From Gammaproteobacteria bacterium (lineage in GTDB: Bacteria; Pseudomonadota; Gammaproteobacteria; Burkholderiales; Burkholderiaceae_C), in the NCBI GenBank assembly GCA_025359085.1, contig JANYHL010000107.1, positions 37,052 to 101,051 on the forward strand: a stretch of 64,000 bases of DNA, written 5' to 3'. Made by a program: the position numbers and the translations under genes. The stretch's first letter is position 1. Each line of letters starts with the position of its first letter. Positions 1 to 8,712 of the stretch are shown piece by piece. The notes beneath the pieces are model-generated. The model had not been told where the DNA came from, ran no database searches, and worked only from the letters and a program-made list of their open reading frames with translations.

Positions 1-213
1 CCCAAAGCAACAGGCCGTAACACGGCCAGCGCAGCCCCCCACCATGCGGTGCGGGGCTGAAGGGGCCGCGCCCACGGGGTCGAACTGACAATCTCGCCCA
101 GGAAGCAGCACCTGTTCGGGTGAAAAAATGGAAGATAAATGGGTACATCAAGCGCAGAGGCATAGAAGGTGTGAGTCGTTTCATAGAATGCTGGGATTCT
201 AAGAAGTTGTCAA
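1..213. other. Unassigned segment upstream of ftsY
   Basis: No supported gene. The segment is GC-rich for the first 110 bases and more AT-rich next to ftsY, so it probably holds the ftsY promoter and possibly the start of a divergent gene lying outside the window. No clear ribosome binding site or signal peptide is visible on the minus strand, so no partial gene is called. Confidence 0.4.
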
Positions 214-1308
214 ATGTTCAGTTTTTTCAAAAAGAAACCTCCGCCCACCCCTGTAGTGCCCAAGGCGCCCGACCTGGCGCCCGGGCCAGCCACCCCGGCA
301 ACGGCCACCCGCAGTGGCTCGTTGATTGGCAGCGCCCTGGTCACGCCGATCAACATTCCCCTGCCCGCCAGGGTGCCGCCCGAGCGGCAAAAGTGGCTCG
401 ACAAACTTAAAGCAGGTCTGGGCAAGACCGCCAACAGCATCTCCGGGGTTTTTAGCGGCACCCAGATCGACGAAGCACTTTATGAAGAGCTCGAAAGCGC
501 CCTGCTGATGGCCGATACGGGTGTCGCGGCTACCGAGTACCTGCTCGATGATTTGCGACGCAAGGTCAAGGACAGCGGCATCACCCACCCGGTGGCATTG
601 AAAAACGTATTGGTGGCCAGCCTCACTGAATTGCTGCTGCCGCTGGAAAAGCCGCTGGTGATCGGGCAGCACAAGCCCACCGTCATCATGGTCACGGGTG
701 TGAACGGTGCGGGTAAAACCACCTCGATTGGCAAACTTACCCAGCATCTGGCCCTGCACGGCGCCAGTGTATTGCTGGCCGCTGCGGACACTTTCCGGGC
801 GGCCGCGCGGGAGCAACTGGGCGTTTGGGCGACGCGCGCGGGAGTCAGCACGGAGTCGACCGGCCTCAGCGTGGAAATCATCAGCCAGCAGGGCGGCGAC
901 CCGGCGGCGGTCAGCTTTGATGCGGTCAGTGCGGGCAAGGCACGCGGCAAAGACGTGGTGCTGGTGGACACCGCCGGGCGTTTGCCAACCCAGTTGCACC
1001 TGATGGAAGAGTTGCGAAAAATAAAGCGTGTGGTACAAAAAGCCGACGCTACGGCTCCGCATGAGATCCTGTTGGTGCTGGACGGCAACACCGGACAGAA
1101 CGCCTTGACGCAAGTGAAGGCGTTTGACGAGGCACTGGGCCTGACGGGCCTGATAATTACCAAGCTCGACGGCACCGCCAAAGGCGGCGTGCTGGCTGCC
1201 ATTGCCCGGGAGCGGCCGGTTCCGGTGTATTTCATTGGCGTGGGCGAACAGTTGGAAGACCTGGAGACTTTCAACGCCCGTGAGTTTGCGCAGGCCCTGT
1301 TGGCATAA
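214..1308 (+). CDS. ftsY: Signal recognition particle receptor FtsY
   Basis: SRP receptor GTPase. It docks ribosome-SRP complexes at the inner membrane so that membrane proteins are inserted during translation. The 364-residue protein has a short Pro/Ala-rich N-terminal tail (about residues 8-55) in place of the long acidic A domain of E. coli, then the N domain and the GTPase G domain. Visible motifs are the P-loop GVNGAGKTT (162-170), DTFRAAAREQL (192-202), DTAGR (252-256) and TKLDGTAKGG (316-325). These are diagnostic of the SRP GTPase family, and the FIGVGE and DLETFN signatures near the C-terminus favour FtsY over Ffh. It is followed after 111 bases by an esterase gene on the same strand. 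Confidence 0.97.
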   Translation: MFSFFKKKPPPTPVVPKAPDLAPGPATPATATRSGSLIGSALVTPINIPLPARVPPERQKWLDKLKAGLGKTANSISGVFSGTQIDEALYEELESALLMADTGVAATEYLLDDLRRKVKDSGITHPVALKNVLVASLTELLLPLEKPLVIGQHKPTVIMVTGVNGAGKTTSIGKLTQHLALHGASVLLAAADTFRAAAREQLGVWATRAGVSTESTGLSVEIISQQGGDPAAVSFDAVSAGKARGKDVVLVDTAGRLPTQLHLMEELRKIKRVVQKADATAPHEILLVLDGNTGQNALTQVKAFDEALGLTGLIITKLDGTAKGGVLAAIARERPVPVYFIGVGEQLEDLETFNAREFAQALLA

Positions 1309-1419
1309 AACTATAAAGGGGCTGCCATCTGCTCATCCGCAACAACCCTCTGCTGGGACCGACCCGCCTTATTTTGAAACCTTGCCGGGCGAACCAGCCC
1401 AGTCCCCAACGGATTAGAT

Positions 1420-2091
1420 ATGACAAATACCTTACTTCCCTGCATTGAAATTGAATCCGCCCCGCAGCCCACCGCGGCCGTCATCTGGCTGCACGGCCTG
1501 GGCGCCGATGGCAACGACTTTGCCGGGCTGGTGCCCGAACTGGACTTGAGGGCCTGCCCACCGATCCGTTTTGTCTTTCCGCACGCGCCCAGCATGCCGG
1601 TGACCCTGAATGGCGGTTATGTCATGCCCGCCTGGTATGACATTCGCGGCACCAATCTGGTGAGCCAGCAGGACGTGGCGGGCATCCAGCAGTCTGCGCT
1701 GGCCATTGCCGCACTGATCGACCATGAGGCGGCCCGCGGCATCCCGTACCAGAGCATTGTGCTGGCCGGCTTCTCGCAGGGCAGTGCCATGGCGCTGCAT
1801 ACCGGCCTGCGTTTCAAACAGCGGCTGGCAGGCATCATGGCGCTGTCGGGTTACCTGCCGCTGGCCGACACCTTTGCCGCCGAGCGCAGCGCGGCCAACG
1901 CCTGCACGCCCATCTTCATGGCGCACGGTAGCCAAGACCCGGTGGTGGCCCTCGCCCGCGGCGAAGCCTCGCGCGATCTGCTGCTCAGCCTGGGCTATCC
2001 GCTGCAATGGCACAGCTACCCGATGGCCCACAGTGTGCATCCACGCGAAGTGGCTGATATCTCGCTATTCCTGGCCGACGTGCTGGGTTAG
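1420..2091 (+). CDS. Alpha/beta hydrolase, carboxylesterase/phospholipase family
   Basis: A 223-residue cytoplasmic serine hydrolase of the carboxylesterase 2/acyl-protein thioesterase type. The oxyanion-side motif HGLGADGNDF is at 25-34, the nucleophile elbow GFSQGSA at 117-123 (Ser119), the acid residue in SQDPVV (Asp173) and the catalytic His in PMAHSVHP (about His204). Length and motif order match the family, whose members hydrolyse short carboxylesters or thioesters. The natural substrate cannot be read from the sequence. There is no signal peptide. A dispersed repeat lies about 80 bases after the stop codon. Confidence 0.9.
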   Translation: MTNTLLPCIEIESAPQPTAAVIWLHGLGADGNDFAGLVPELDLRACPPIRFVFPHAPSMPVTLNGGYVMPAWYDIRGTNLVSQQDVAGIQQSALAIAALIDHEAARGIPYQSIVLAGFSQGSAMALHTGLRFKQRLAGIMALSGYLPLADTFAAERSAANACTPIFMAHGSQDPVVALARGEASRDLLLSLGYPLQWHSYPMAHSVHPREVADISLFLADVLG

Positions 2092-2169
2092 GGGGCTCAG
2101 GCCGCGCTGACTTCAATCGCTACCGCGGGGTGCAGTGGCGGGCAGTGCTTGAAGCCCGTGAAATGTTTA

Positions 2170-2230
2170 TTTGCTATTTAATCGATAGCTTGCGACGCGC
2201 GTTGATAAAGGGCTGGAGCTCGTTTTATCA
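2170..2230 (+). repeat. Dispersed 58-bp repeat, copy A (intergenic)
   Basis: Begins with a left palindrome of the TGCTATTTAATCGATAGCT type, has a variable middle ending in GTTGATAAAG, and then GGCTGGAGC followed by a T-rich end. It matches ten other copies in this window in order and spacing. It lies between the esterase and parA genes. Confidence 0.75.
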
Positions 2231-2310
2231 TGGTCGGGTCTGAAAGTGTCTGGTAGCGCTGTCACTTGCCGCTAACATAGCGCACAAAATTCAATTTCCA
2301 GGAGCGCTTC

Positions 2311-2928
2311 ATGCCAGTGGTTGTGGTTGCCAATCCAAAGGGCGGCGTGGGCAAGTCCACGCTGGCCACTCATGTTGCGGGTTATTTCGCGTCCTGCGGG
2401 CACAGCGTGATGTTGGGCGATGCAGATCGCCAGCAGTCCTCGCGCTTATGGCTGGGGCTGCGCCCGGCTGCGGCACGTCCCATCGCCAGTTGGAGCGTGA
2501 GCGCCGATCAAATTGCCAAACCGCCCAAAGGCACGACCCATGTGGTGCTCGACACGCCCGCGGGCCTGCATGGCAGGCGTTTCAGTGACGTGATGAAGCT
2601 GGCGGACAAGGTGATCGTGCCCTTGCAGCCCAGTGTGTTTGATATTTTTGCCACACGGGCGTTTCTGGATCAACTGCTCCAGAACAAGCACTACGACAAA
2701 TTGCAGATTGGTCTGGTGGGCATGCGGGTGGATGCGCGCACCATCGCCGCTGACAAACTGCGTGAATTTGTGGACTCGCTTGGCCTGCCGGTGTTGGGTT
2801 ACCTGCGTGACACGCAAAACTATATTCACTTGGCAGCCCGTGGCCTGACCCTGTTTGATGTGGCGCCGAGCCGGGTAGAAAAAGACCTGGCGCAGTGGCA
2901 GGCGATCGGAGAGTGGCTGGATGCTTGA
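2311..2928 (+). CDS. ParA/MinD-family ATPase (orphan)
   Basis: A 205-residue deviant-Walker-A ATPase. Residues 8-17 carry NPKGGVGKST with the signature lysine (Lys10) before the P-loop, residues 36-43 the GDADRQQS switch region, and 77-85 the Walker B-like HVVLDTPAG. This is the short ParA form without an N-terminal DNA-binding domain. Such proteins position cargo (plasmids, chemoreceptors, other complexes) on the nucleoid or membrane. No parB-like partner is adjacent, so the cargo is unknown. The ribosome site CAGGAG sits 6 bases before the ATG. Confidence 0.9.
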   Translation: MPVVVVANPKGGVGKSTLATHVAGYFASCGHSVMLGDADRQQSSRLWLGLRPAAARPIASWSVSADQIAKPPKGTTHVVLDTPAGLHGRRFSDVMKLADKVIVPLQPSVFDIFATRAFLDQLLQNKHYDKLQIGLVGMRVDARTIAADKLREFVDSLGLPVLGYLRDTQNYIHLAARGLTLFDVAPSRVEKDLAQWQAIGEWLDA

Positions 2929-3004
2929 TGGCATGAGGGTATGAGCGGCTCGCTTTGTCGCTCATCTGACAAGTGACCTGCGCGCGCGCCGCTACAGTGG
3001 CTGC

Positions 3005-3460
3005 ATGAAAACATTTCAAGCTCTCTCTGAACTCTCAAACCTGATCGGGCAGGACGTTGCCGTGAGCGACTGGATCACCATCACGCAAGAACAGGTGAAC
3101 CAGTTCGCGCAAGCCACGGGCGACCATCAGTGGATTCATGTGGACGTTGAGAAAGCCAGGACAGGGCCGTTTGGCGGCACCATCGCGCACGGTTTTTTAA
3201 CATTGGCGCTGATTCCCCGGTTTTTTGAGTCGTCTCTGACCATTGTGCAAACCCGACTCAGCGTGAATTATGGGTTGAACAAGGTTCGCTTTACGGCGCC
3301 GGTGCCGGTGGGCAGCCGTCTGCGCGCCCGCATGAAGCTGCTGCGCAGTGAGCCGATCGACCAGGGCGGCGTTCAACTGACCTGGCAGGTGGAGGTTGAG
3401 CGTGAAGGCGCACTCAAGCCGGTATGCGTGGCCGAGTCAGTGGCGCGGCACTACCCATGA
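3005..3460 (+). CDS. MaoC-family dehydratase / (R)-specific enoyl-CoA hydratase
   Basis: A 151-residue single hot-dog-fold protein. The hydratase-2 signature is present as [11 protein letters not shown], with the catalytic pair Asp40 and His45, followed by [13 protein letters not shown], which forms the acyl-binding helix region. The family hydrates trans-2-enoyl-CoA to (R)-3-hydroxyacyl-CoA and can feed polyhydroxyalkanoate synthesis, but the chain-length preference cannot be told here. Its 3' end overlaps the convergent trmL gene by 24 bases. Confidence 0.9.
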   Translation: MKTFQALSELSNLIGQDVAVSDWITITQEQVNQFAQATGDHQWIHVDVEKARTGPFGGTIAHGFLTLALIPRFFESSLTIVQTRLSVNYGLNKVRFTAPVPVGSRLRARMKLLRSEPIDQGGVQLTWQVEVEREGALKPVCVAESVARHYP

Positions 3461-3922
3461 TGCGCCAAATGCATTTTGGCGCCAGGCTTCAAATACCGTG
3501 ACCGCCACGGCGTTTGATAAATTAAGGCTGCGCTGACCTTCGATCATGGGCAGCTTCAGGCCTTGAGCGGGGGCAAATGAATGCCGCACGGCGTCACTCA
3601 GGCCTTTGGTTTCTGACCCGAACACCAGCCAGTCACCCGGTGCAAATTCCGCCTCATAAACACTGCGGCTGGCGCGGGTGGTGAGAGCAAACAGGCGCTC
3701 GGGTGCGGGCTGTTCGCTCGCCAGGAAACTCTGCCAGTTGGCGTGGCGTTTGAGCGTCGCGTACTCGTGGTAGTCCAGCCCGGCGCGGCGCATGTGCTTG
3801 TCGTCCATGGAAAAGCCAAGAGGCTCAATCAGGTGCAAGGTGCAGCCGGTATTGGCCGACAGGCGGATGATGTTGCCGGTGTTGGGCGGGATCTCGGGTT
3901 CGACCAGAACGATATGAAACAT
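3437..3922 (-). CDS. trmL: tRNA (cytidine(34)-2'-O)-methyltransferase
   Basis: A minimal SPOUT methyltransferase of 161 residues, the usual TrmL length. It 2'-O-methylates the wobble base of tRNA-Leu isoacceptors. Knot motifs are visible: [16 protein letters not shown] near the N-terminus, [10 protein letters not shown] in the middle, and the SAM-binding loop [18 protein letters not shown] near the C-terminus. It reads convergently with the MaoC gene and overlaps it by 24 bases, with no room for a terminator between them. The comF-like gene lies 9 bases upstream on the same strand, so the two are probably co-transcribed. Confidence 0.94.
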   Translation of the reverse strand: MFHIVLVEPEIPPNTGNIIRLSANTGCTLHLIEPLGFSMDDKHMRRAGLDYHEYATLKRHANWQSFLASEQPAPERLFALTTRASRSVYEAEFAPGDWLVFGSETKGLSDAVRHSFAPAQGLKLPMIEGQRSLNLSNAVAVTVFEAWRQNAFGASWVVPRH

Positions 3923-3931
3923 GGGGTGATG

Positions 3932-4636
3932 TTATTCGGTGCGCGCAATCACCAGGCCTGTGATGTGCGCAACGCCGGCTGCCCGCAGTGCCCGCGCCGC
4001 GCAAGAGAGCGAGGCGCCACTGGTCATCACGTCGTCCACCAGCACCACGCGCGCGCCCTTGAGTTGCGGGATCAGCAAAGGATCAACGGCAAACGCGTCC
4101 TTCAGGCTGTCCAGTCGCTCGGAGCGTTTGAGCGTGCTCTGCGCTGGCGTGTCCTTGATGCGCAGCAGCAGGCGAGTGTTGGTTTTGTCGGGCGCAAGGC
4201 GGTGTGCCAGCAGCAGGGCCTGGTTGAAGCCGCGCGTTTGCAGGCGCTGTCGGGAGAGCGGCATGGGCAATACGAGGTCGGCCGCGTCCAGCGCCGGTTC
4301 CACCCACGGTGTGCTGCGCAGCAACAGGGCGAAGACAGTCGCCAGGCCGGGGTTGTTGTGGAATTTGTAGTCCACGATCAAGTCCGACCAGGGAAAAGCG
4401 TAAGCCACCGCCGTCAGGCAGGCGTCCAGTGGCGGCGGGCTTTTGACGCAAGCGCCGCAGCGACGGACCTGCGACGGTACCGGCAAGGCACAGGTCTCGC
4501 AACGCGGCTGCGGTTGGGCGAAGCGGTTCACACAGGCTTCGCAGATCGGCTGCGCGGGCCAGGCATGGCAGACCCGGCATTGGCTGGGCAGCCGATTGAA
4601 AACCCGCGACGTCCTTTTGATCAGGCTGGAAAACAT
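3932..4636 (-). CDS. ComF-family phosphoribosyltransferase-like protein
   Basis: A 234-residue protein with an N-terminal double zinc ribbon (CRVCHAWPAQPICEAC and CETCALPVPSQVRRCGAC, eight cysteines) and a C-terminal phosphoribosyltransferase-fold domain carrying the PRPP-loop motif VVLVDDVMTSGAS. ComF proteins are needed for DNA uptake in naturally competent bacteria. The exact biochemical role is unsettled. The start codon faces the BioC-like gene across about 40 bases, so the two promoters must overlap. Confidence 0.9.
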   Translation of the reverse strand: MFSSLIKRTSRVFNRLPSQCRVCHAWPAQPICEACVNRFAQPQPRCETCALPVPSQVRRCGACVKSPPPLDACLTAVAYAFPWSDLIVDYKFHNNPGLATVFALLLRSTPWVEPALDAADLVLPMPLSRQRLQTRGFNQALLLAHRLAPDKTNTRLLLRIKDTPAQSTLKRSERLDSLKDAFAVDPLLIPQLKGARVVLVDDVMTSGASLSCAARALRAAGVAHITGLVIARTE

Positions 4637-4676
4637 GGAGTCAATATACTCTGGCGACCCAATTACACCCTGTCTT

Positions 4677-5564
4677 ATGCCAACTCAACGTCCCCCCACC
4701 ATTGATCCCCAAGCGGCGCAACGCTGGCAACAGATGCCGCCTGCTCTGTCGCCGTGGCTGCATGAGGAGGTGGCGCGGCGCATGGAAGAACGGCTCGCCT
4801 GGATCAAGCGCCAGCCCGAAAGCTGGGCGCACTGGGATCCGGTGCGGGGGGGGCTGCAAGCGCATGCGCTACTGGCGCAGCGCTATCCCCATGCCGAGTG
4901 TTTTGTGGCTGAAGCTCGCAAGGAGAATGCGCAGTACGCTGCAAAACAAATAGCAAAACCGTGGTGGCAGCCGACCCGCTGGACTGACAAGGCAACGCAC
5001 TTTGCGTTGCCAGGCGAGGGCTCGGTGCAAATGCTGTGGGCCAATATGACGCTGCACATGGCGGCGGATCCGCAAGTCCTGATGGCGCAGTGGCATCGGG
5101 CGCTGGCCGTCGATGGGTTTTTGATGTTTTCCTGCCTGGGCCCTGATACCTTGCAAGAGCTGCGTGGGCTTTATCAAGCGCTGGGCTGGCCCGCACCTTC
5201 GCACGACTTCACCGACATGCACGATTGGGGCGACATGCTGGGAGCCGCCGGTTTTGCCGAGCCGGTGATGGACATGGAGCGGATTACCCTGACCTTTGAG
5301 ACGCCCCAGCGTCTGTTGCAGGAGTTGCGTGGCCTGGGGCGCAATTTGCAGCCGCAGCGCTTTTCAGGCCTGCGAGGCCGACAGTGGCGCGAGCAATTGC
5401 ACCAGGAACTTGAGCGCTTGCCATTGCAACTGACTTTCGAGGTGATTTATGGCCACGCTTTCAAACCCGCGCCGCGCTTGACGGTGCGGGCTGAAACCGT
5501 GCTTTCTTTGGCCCAAATGCGTGAAACCTTGAACCAGCGCAAAACTTTTTCCAGAAATCCTTGA
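4677..5564 (+). CDS. BioC-like SAM-dependent methyltransferase
   Basis: A 295-residue class I methyltransferase resembling malonyl-ACP O-methyltransferase (BioC), which starts biotin pimelate synthesis by masking malonyl-ACP as a methyl ester. The usual glycine-rich SAM loop is hard to recognise, but the post-I region MLWANMTLHM, the FSCLGPDTLQELR segment and the C-terminal LTFEVIYGHAF block are typical of the betaproteobacterial BioC-like family. The ATG at 4677 was chosen because the conserved sequence begins there; an in-frame ATG at 4635 overlaps the divergent comF start. No other biotin gene is adjacent, so the role is inferred. Confidence 0.8.
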   Translation: MPTQRPPTIDPQAAQRWQQMPPALSPWLHEEVARRMEERLAWIKRQPESWAHWDPVRGGLQAHALLAQRYPHAECFVAEARKENAQYAAKQIAKPWWQPTRWTDKATHFALPGEGSVQMLWANMTLHMAADPQVLMAQWHRALAVDGFLMFSCLGPDTLQELRGLYQALGWPAPSHDFTDMHDWGDMLGAAGFAEPVMDMERITLTFETPQRLLQELRGLGRNLQPQRFSGLRGRQWREQLHQELERLPLQLTFEVIYGHAFKPAPRLTVRAETVLSLAQMRETLNQRKTFSRNP

Positions 5565-5702
5565 GAAAAGGGCTTGACAACTCAAAGAGTACAAAAAAGT
5601 GTGAACTACAATCTCGAACGGAGTGGGGTGGCGTCGACCGGGGACAAGCGGTCATTGTTGGCGGTATTGGTTTAGACCCGGCTAATTTGAGGCAATAAAA
5701 AA

Positions 5703-6917
5703 GTGAACATGATGAAGTGCATTTTGAGTAGATTGGCGGCCACGCTGTGGGTCGCAAGTGCCTGGGCGGGTACCGCTGCATTCACGGCGGCGCAGGCCGT
5801 CGGCGATTTGCCCGGTGGTCCGGCGGTGCGGCAACTCAATTTGCACCCGGCAGTCACCAAAATTGCTGAAGAACAAGCTTGGCTGCATTGGTTCATGCTG
5901 ATACTTTGCACGGCAATTTTTGTCGCGGTGTTCGCGGTCATGTTTTATTCGATCTGGAAGCACCGCAAGTCGGTAGGCCACAAGTCAGCCAACTTTCATG
6001 AATCAGTGACGGTTGAAATCGTCTGGACGATCGTGCCATTTGTGATCGTGATTTTGATGGCGCTGCCGGCCACCAAAGTGGTGGTGGCCATGAAAGACAC
6101 CACCAACGCCGACCTCACCATCAAGGTCACCGGCATGCAATGGAAGTGGGGCTACGATTACCTCAAGGGCGAAGGCGAGGGCATCGGCTTTCTCTCAGCG
6201 CTTGATAGCAAGCAGCGCGAAATGTCAAACAACGGTGGCCCTAAAGCGGGCGAGCAAGTTGAAGATTACCTGCTGAAGGTCGATCACCCGATGGTGGTTC
6301 CCGTCAACAAGAAAATCCGCATTATCACCACCGCCAACGACGTCATCCACTCTTTCATGGTTCCTTCGTTTGGCATCAAGCAGGATGCCATTCCCGGCTT
6401 TGTGCGCGACACCTGGTTTCGCGCCGAAAAAATTGGCGACTACCACGGTCAGTGTGTCGAGTTGTGTGGCAAGGAACACGCCTACATGCCGATCCATGTG
6501 AAGGTGGTGTCAGCCCAGGATTACACCCTGTGGGTCAATGAAGAAATGAAGAAGCTGGCCGCCCTGGCCGACGATCCCACCAAAGTCTGGACGGCAGAAG
6601 AATTGTTTGCCCGCGGTGAAAAAGTCTACGCTGCCAACTGCGCCGCCTGCCATCAGCCCAACGGCAAGGGTGTGGGCACAATCAAGGCGTTGGATGGTTC
6701 TGCCGTCGTGCTGAATCCAGACAAAGGCCAGCAGCTTGCAGTGCTGCTCAATGGCCGCGCGGTGGTGCTGCCAGATGGTCAGAACAATGTGATGCCCTCC
6801 TGGAAGCAATTGAGCGACACCGAGATCGCTGCGGTCATCACCTACACCAAGAACAACTGGTCCAATAAGACCGGCCAGCTGGTGCAGCCGTCTGATGTGA
6901 CGGCCGCACGCAAGTAA
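5703..6917 (+). CDS. ctaC: Cytochrome c oxidase subunit II with fused cytochrome c domain
   Basis: CuA subunit of a caa3-type terminal oxidase (404 residues). It accepts electrons and passes them to subunit I. A signal peptide occupies about residues 1-32, and two membrane helices span about 60-82 and 104-124. The CuA site comprises His216 (VIHSF), Cys251 and Cys255 (CVELC), His259 and Met262. After residue 300 there is a covalently attached cytochrome c domain with CAACH (313-317) and probable axial Met364, which makes this the fused caa3-like form. A GTG at 5703 (GAGG 11 bases upstream) and ATGs at 5709 and 5712 are in frame. It is the first gene of the oxidase operon. Confidence 0.96.
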   Translation: MNMMKCILSRLAATLWVASAWAGTAAFTAAQAVGDLPGGPAVRQLNLHPAVTKIAEEQAWLHWFMLILCTAIFVAVFAVMFYSIWKHRKSVGHKSANFHESVTVEIVWTIVPFVIVILMALPATKVVVAMKDTTNADLTIKVTGMQWKWGYDYLKGEGEGIGFLSALDSKQREMSNNGGPKAGEQVEDYLLKVDHPMVVPVNKKIRIITTANDVIHSFMVPSFGIKQDAIPGFVRDTWFRAEKIGDYHGQCVELCGKEHAYMPIHVKVVSAQDYTLWVNEEMKKLAALADDPTKVWTAEELFARGEKVYAANCAACHQPNGKGVGTIKALDGSAVVLNPDKGQQLAVLLNGRAVVLPDGQNNVMPSWKQLSDTEIAAVITYTKNNWSNKTGQLVQPSDVTAARK

Positions 6918-6957
6918 ACGGCGCCACTCAAGTAAAAGTACAGAGAAGGAAATCAGC

Positions 6958-8577
6958 ATGAGCGCCGTTCTAGACCGCCACGATCACGTCGAGCACGATC
7001 ACCACAACCACGCACCCGCCGGTTGGCGTCGGTGGGTTTACGCGACCAACCACAAAGACATTGGTACTTTGTACATGATGTTCAGCCTGACGATGCTGAT
7101 GATCGGCGGCGTGCTGGCCTTGCTGATTCGAGCTGAGTTGTTTCAGCCCGGCCTGCAATTGGTAAATCCTGAGTTGTTCAATCAGCTCACCACCATGCAC
7201 GGCATCATCATGGTGTTTGGCGCCATCATGCCGGGCTTTGTCGGTTTCGCCAACTGGATGATTCCGCTGCAAATTGGCGCCTCGGACATGGCTTTCGCCC
7301 GCATGAACAATTTCAGCTTCTGGTTGATGATTCCGGCGGCGCTGATGCTGGTGGGGTCGTTCTTTATGCCGGGCGGTGCGCCAGCCGCCGGCTGGACGCT
7401 GTATGCACCGTTGACATTGCAAATGGGTCCGAGCATGGACGCCGGTATCTTTGCCATGCATCTGTTGGGTGCGAGCTCCATCATGGGCTCCATCAACATC
7501 ATCGTGACCATCCTGAACATGCGCGCACCCGGTATGACCTTGATGAAGATGCCGATGTTTTCCTGGACCTGGTTGATTACCGCGTATTTGCTGATCGCGG
7601 TGATGCCGGTGCTGGCCGGGGCCATCACCATGACCTTGACGGACCGCCATTTTGGTACCAGCTTTTTCAATCCGGCCGGTGGCGGTGACCCGGTGATGTA
7701 CCAACACATTTTCTGGTTTTTCGGTCACCCGGAGGTCTACATCATGATCTTGCCGGCGTTTGGCATCATCAGTCAGATCGTGCCGGCGTTTGCACGCAAG
7801 AAGCTGTTTGGCTACGCGTCCATGGTGTATGCCACTTCATCCATCGCTATCCTCTCGTTCATTGTGTGGGGACACCACATGTTCTCCACCGGCATGCCGG
7901 TGACCGGCCAGTTGTTTTTCATGTACGCGACCATGCTGGTCGCGGTGCCGACGGCGGTGAAGATTTTCAACTGGGTGGCCACGATGTGGCGGGGTTCCAT
8001 GACCTTTGAGACCCCCATGCTGTTTGCGGTGGGCTTTATCTTCGTGTTCACCATGGGTGGTTTTACCGGCCTGATTCTGGCCATGGCGCCGATTGATATT
8101 CAGGTGCAAGACACTTATTACGTGGTGGCCCATTTTCACTACGTGCTGGTGGCGGGTTCCTTGTTTGCCATGTTTGCTGGCTATTATTACTGGTCACCGA
8201 AGTGGACCGGTGTTATGTACAACGAAACACGCGGCAAGATTCACTTCTGGTGGTCGCTGATTGCCTTCAACGTCACTTTCTTTCCGATGCACTTCCTGGG
8301 CCTTGCGGGTATGCCGCGTCGCTACGCCGACTACCCGATGCAATTTGCCGATTTCAATGCCTTGGCCTCGGTGGGTGCGTTCTTTTTTGGCTTTGCCCAA
8401 GTCTTCTTCTTGCTCTTCATTGTGATTCCCACCATGATGGGCAAGGGCCAGAAAGCACCCCAGAGGCCTTGGGAAGGCGCGGAAGGTCTGGAGTGGGAAG
8501 TGCCTTCGCCGGCACCTTTCCACACTTTCGAGACGCCGTCGAAGCTGGATGCCACGGCCACCCGGGTCATTGCTTAG
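6958..8577 (+). CDS. ctaD: Cytochrome c oxidase subunit I
   Basis: Catalytic heme-copper subunit (539 residues, about 12 membrane helices) that reduces oxygen to water and pumps protons. Visible ligands are His81 (low-spin heme a), His257 of HPEVY with the cross-linked Tyr261, His306-His307 of WGHHMF (CuB), and the AHFHYV pair His392/His394 (hemes a3 and a). HPEVY with the tyrosine marks an A-type oxidase. An unusual His/Asp-rich cytoplasmic tail, DRHDHVEHDHHNH (6-18), precedes the first helix. It follows ctaC by 40 bases and is followed by a tiny oxidase assembly gene. Confidence 0.98.
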   Translation: MSAVLDRHDHVEHDHHNHAPAGWRRWVYATNHKDIGTLYMMFSLTMLMIGGVLALLIRAELFQPGLQLVNPELFNQLTTMHGIIMVFGAIMPGFVGFANWMIPLQIGASDMAFARMNNFSFWLMIPAALMLVGSFFMPGGAPAAGWTLYAPLTLQMGPSMDAGIFAMHLLGASSIMGSINIIVTILNMRAPGMTLMKMPMFSWTWLITAYLLIAVMPVLAGAITMTLTDRHFGTSFFNPAGGGDPVMYQHIFWFFGHPEVYIMILPAFGIISQIVPAFARKKLFGYASMVYATSSIAILSFIVWGHHMFSTGMPVTGQLFFMYATMLVAVPTAVKIFNWVATMWRGSMTFETPMLFAVGFIFVFTMGGFTGLILAMAPIDIQVQDTYYVVAHFHYVLVAGSLFAMFAGYYYWSPKWTGVMYNETRGKIHFWWSLIAFNVTFFPMHFLGLAGMPRRYADYPMQFADFNALASVGAFFFGFAQVFFLLFIVIPTMMGKGQKAPQRPWEGAEGLEWEVPSPAPFHTFETPSKLDATATRVIA

Positions 8578-8598
8578 TCTATGAAAATTGGAAACACG

Positions 8599-8709
8599 AT
8601 GACTCCCGAGCAAAAAAGAGCCAACTTGAAGACGGGCCTGATCCTGGCCTCGGTGGCGGTGGCGGTCTTTGTTGGTTTCATGGTCAAGATGATCTTGTTG
8701 GGCAAATAG
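8599..8709 (+). CDS. Cytochrome oxidase small assembly protein (36 aa)
   Basis: A very short gene between ctaD and ctaG. It encodes 36 residues: a charged start MTPEQKRANLKTG followed by one hydrophobic helix (about residues 13-34, LILASVAVAVFVGFMV). The position and sequence match small proteins found between ctaD and ctaG in Comamonadaceae and annotated as a cytochrome oxidase small assembly protein. An alternative in-frame ATG at 8581 would add six residues. ATG 8599 has a GGAA upstream and matches the usual start. The function is inferred from context only. Confidence 0.8.
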   Translation: MTPEQKRANLKTGLILASVAVAVFVGFMVKMILLGK

Positions 8710-8712
8710 AGC

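Noticed and set aside
4940..4975. Possible further repeat copy in the BioC-like gene (AAAACAAATAGCAAAACC)
   Set aside because: Only the left part resembles the element and the right GGGGCT-AGCC part is missing. Too weak to call.
5574..5612. TTGACA (5574) with TACAAT (5607) as a ctaC promoter
   Set aside because: The spacing is 27 bases, far from 16-18, so the two cannot form one sigma-70 promoter.
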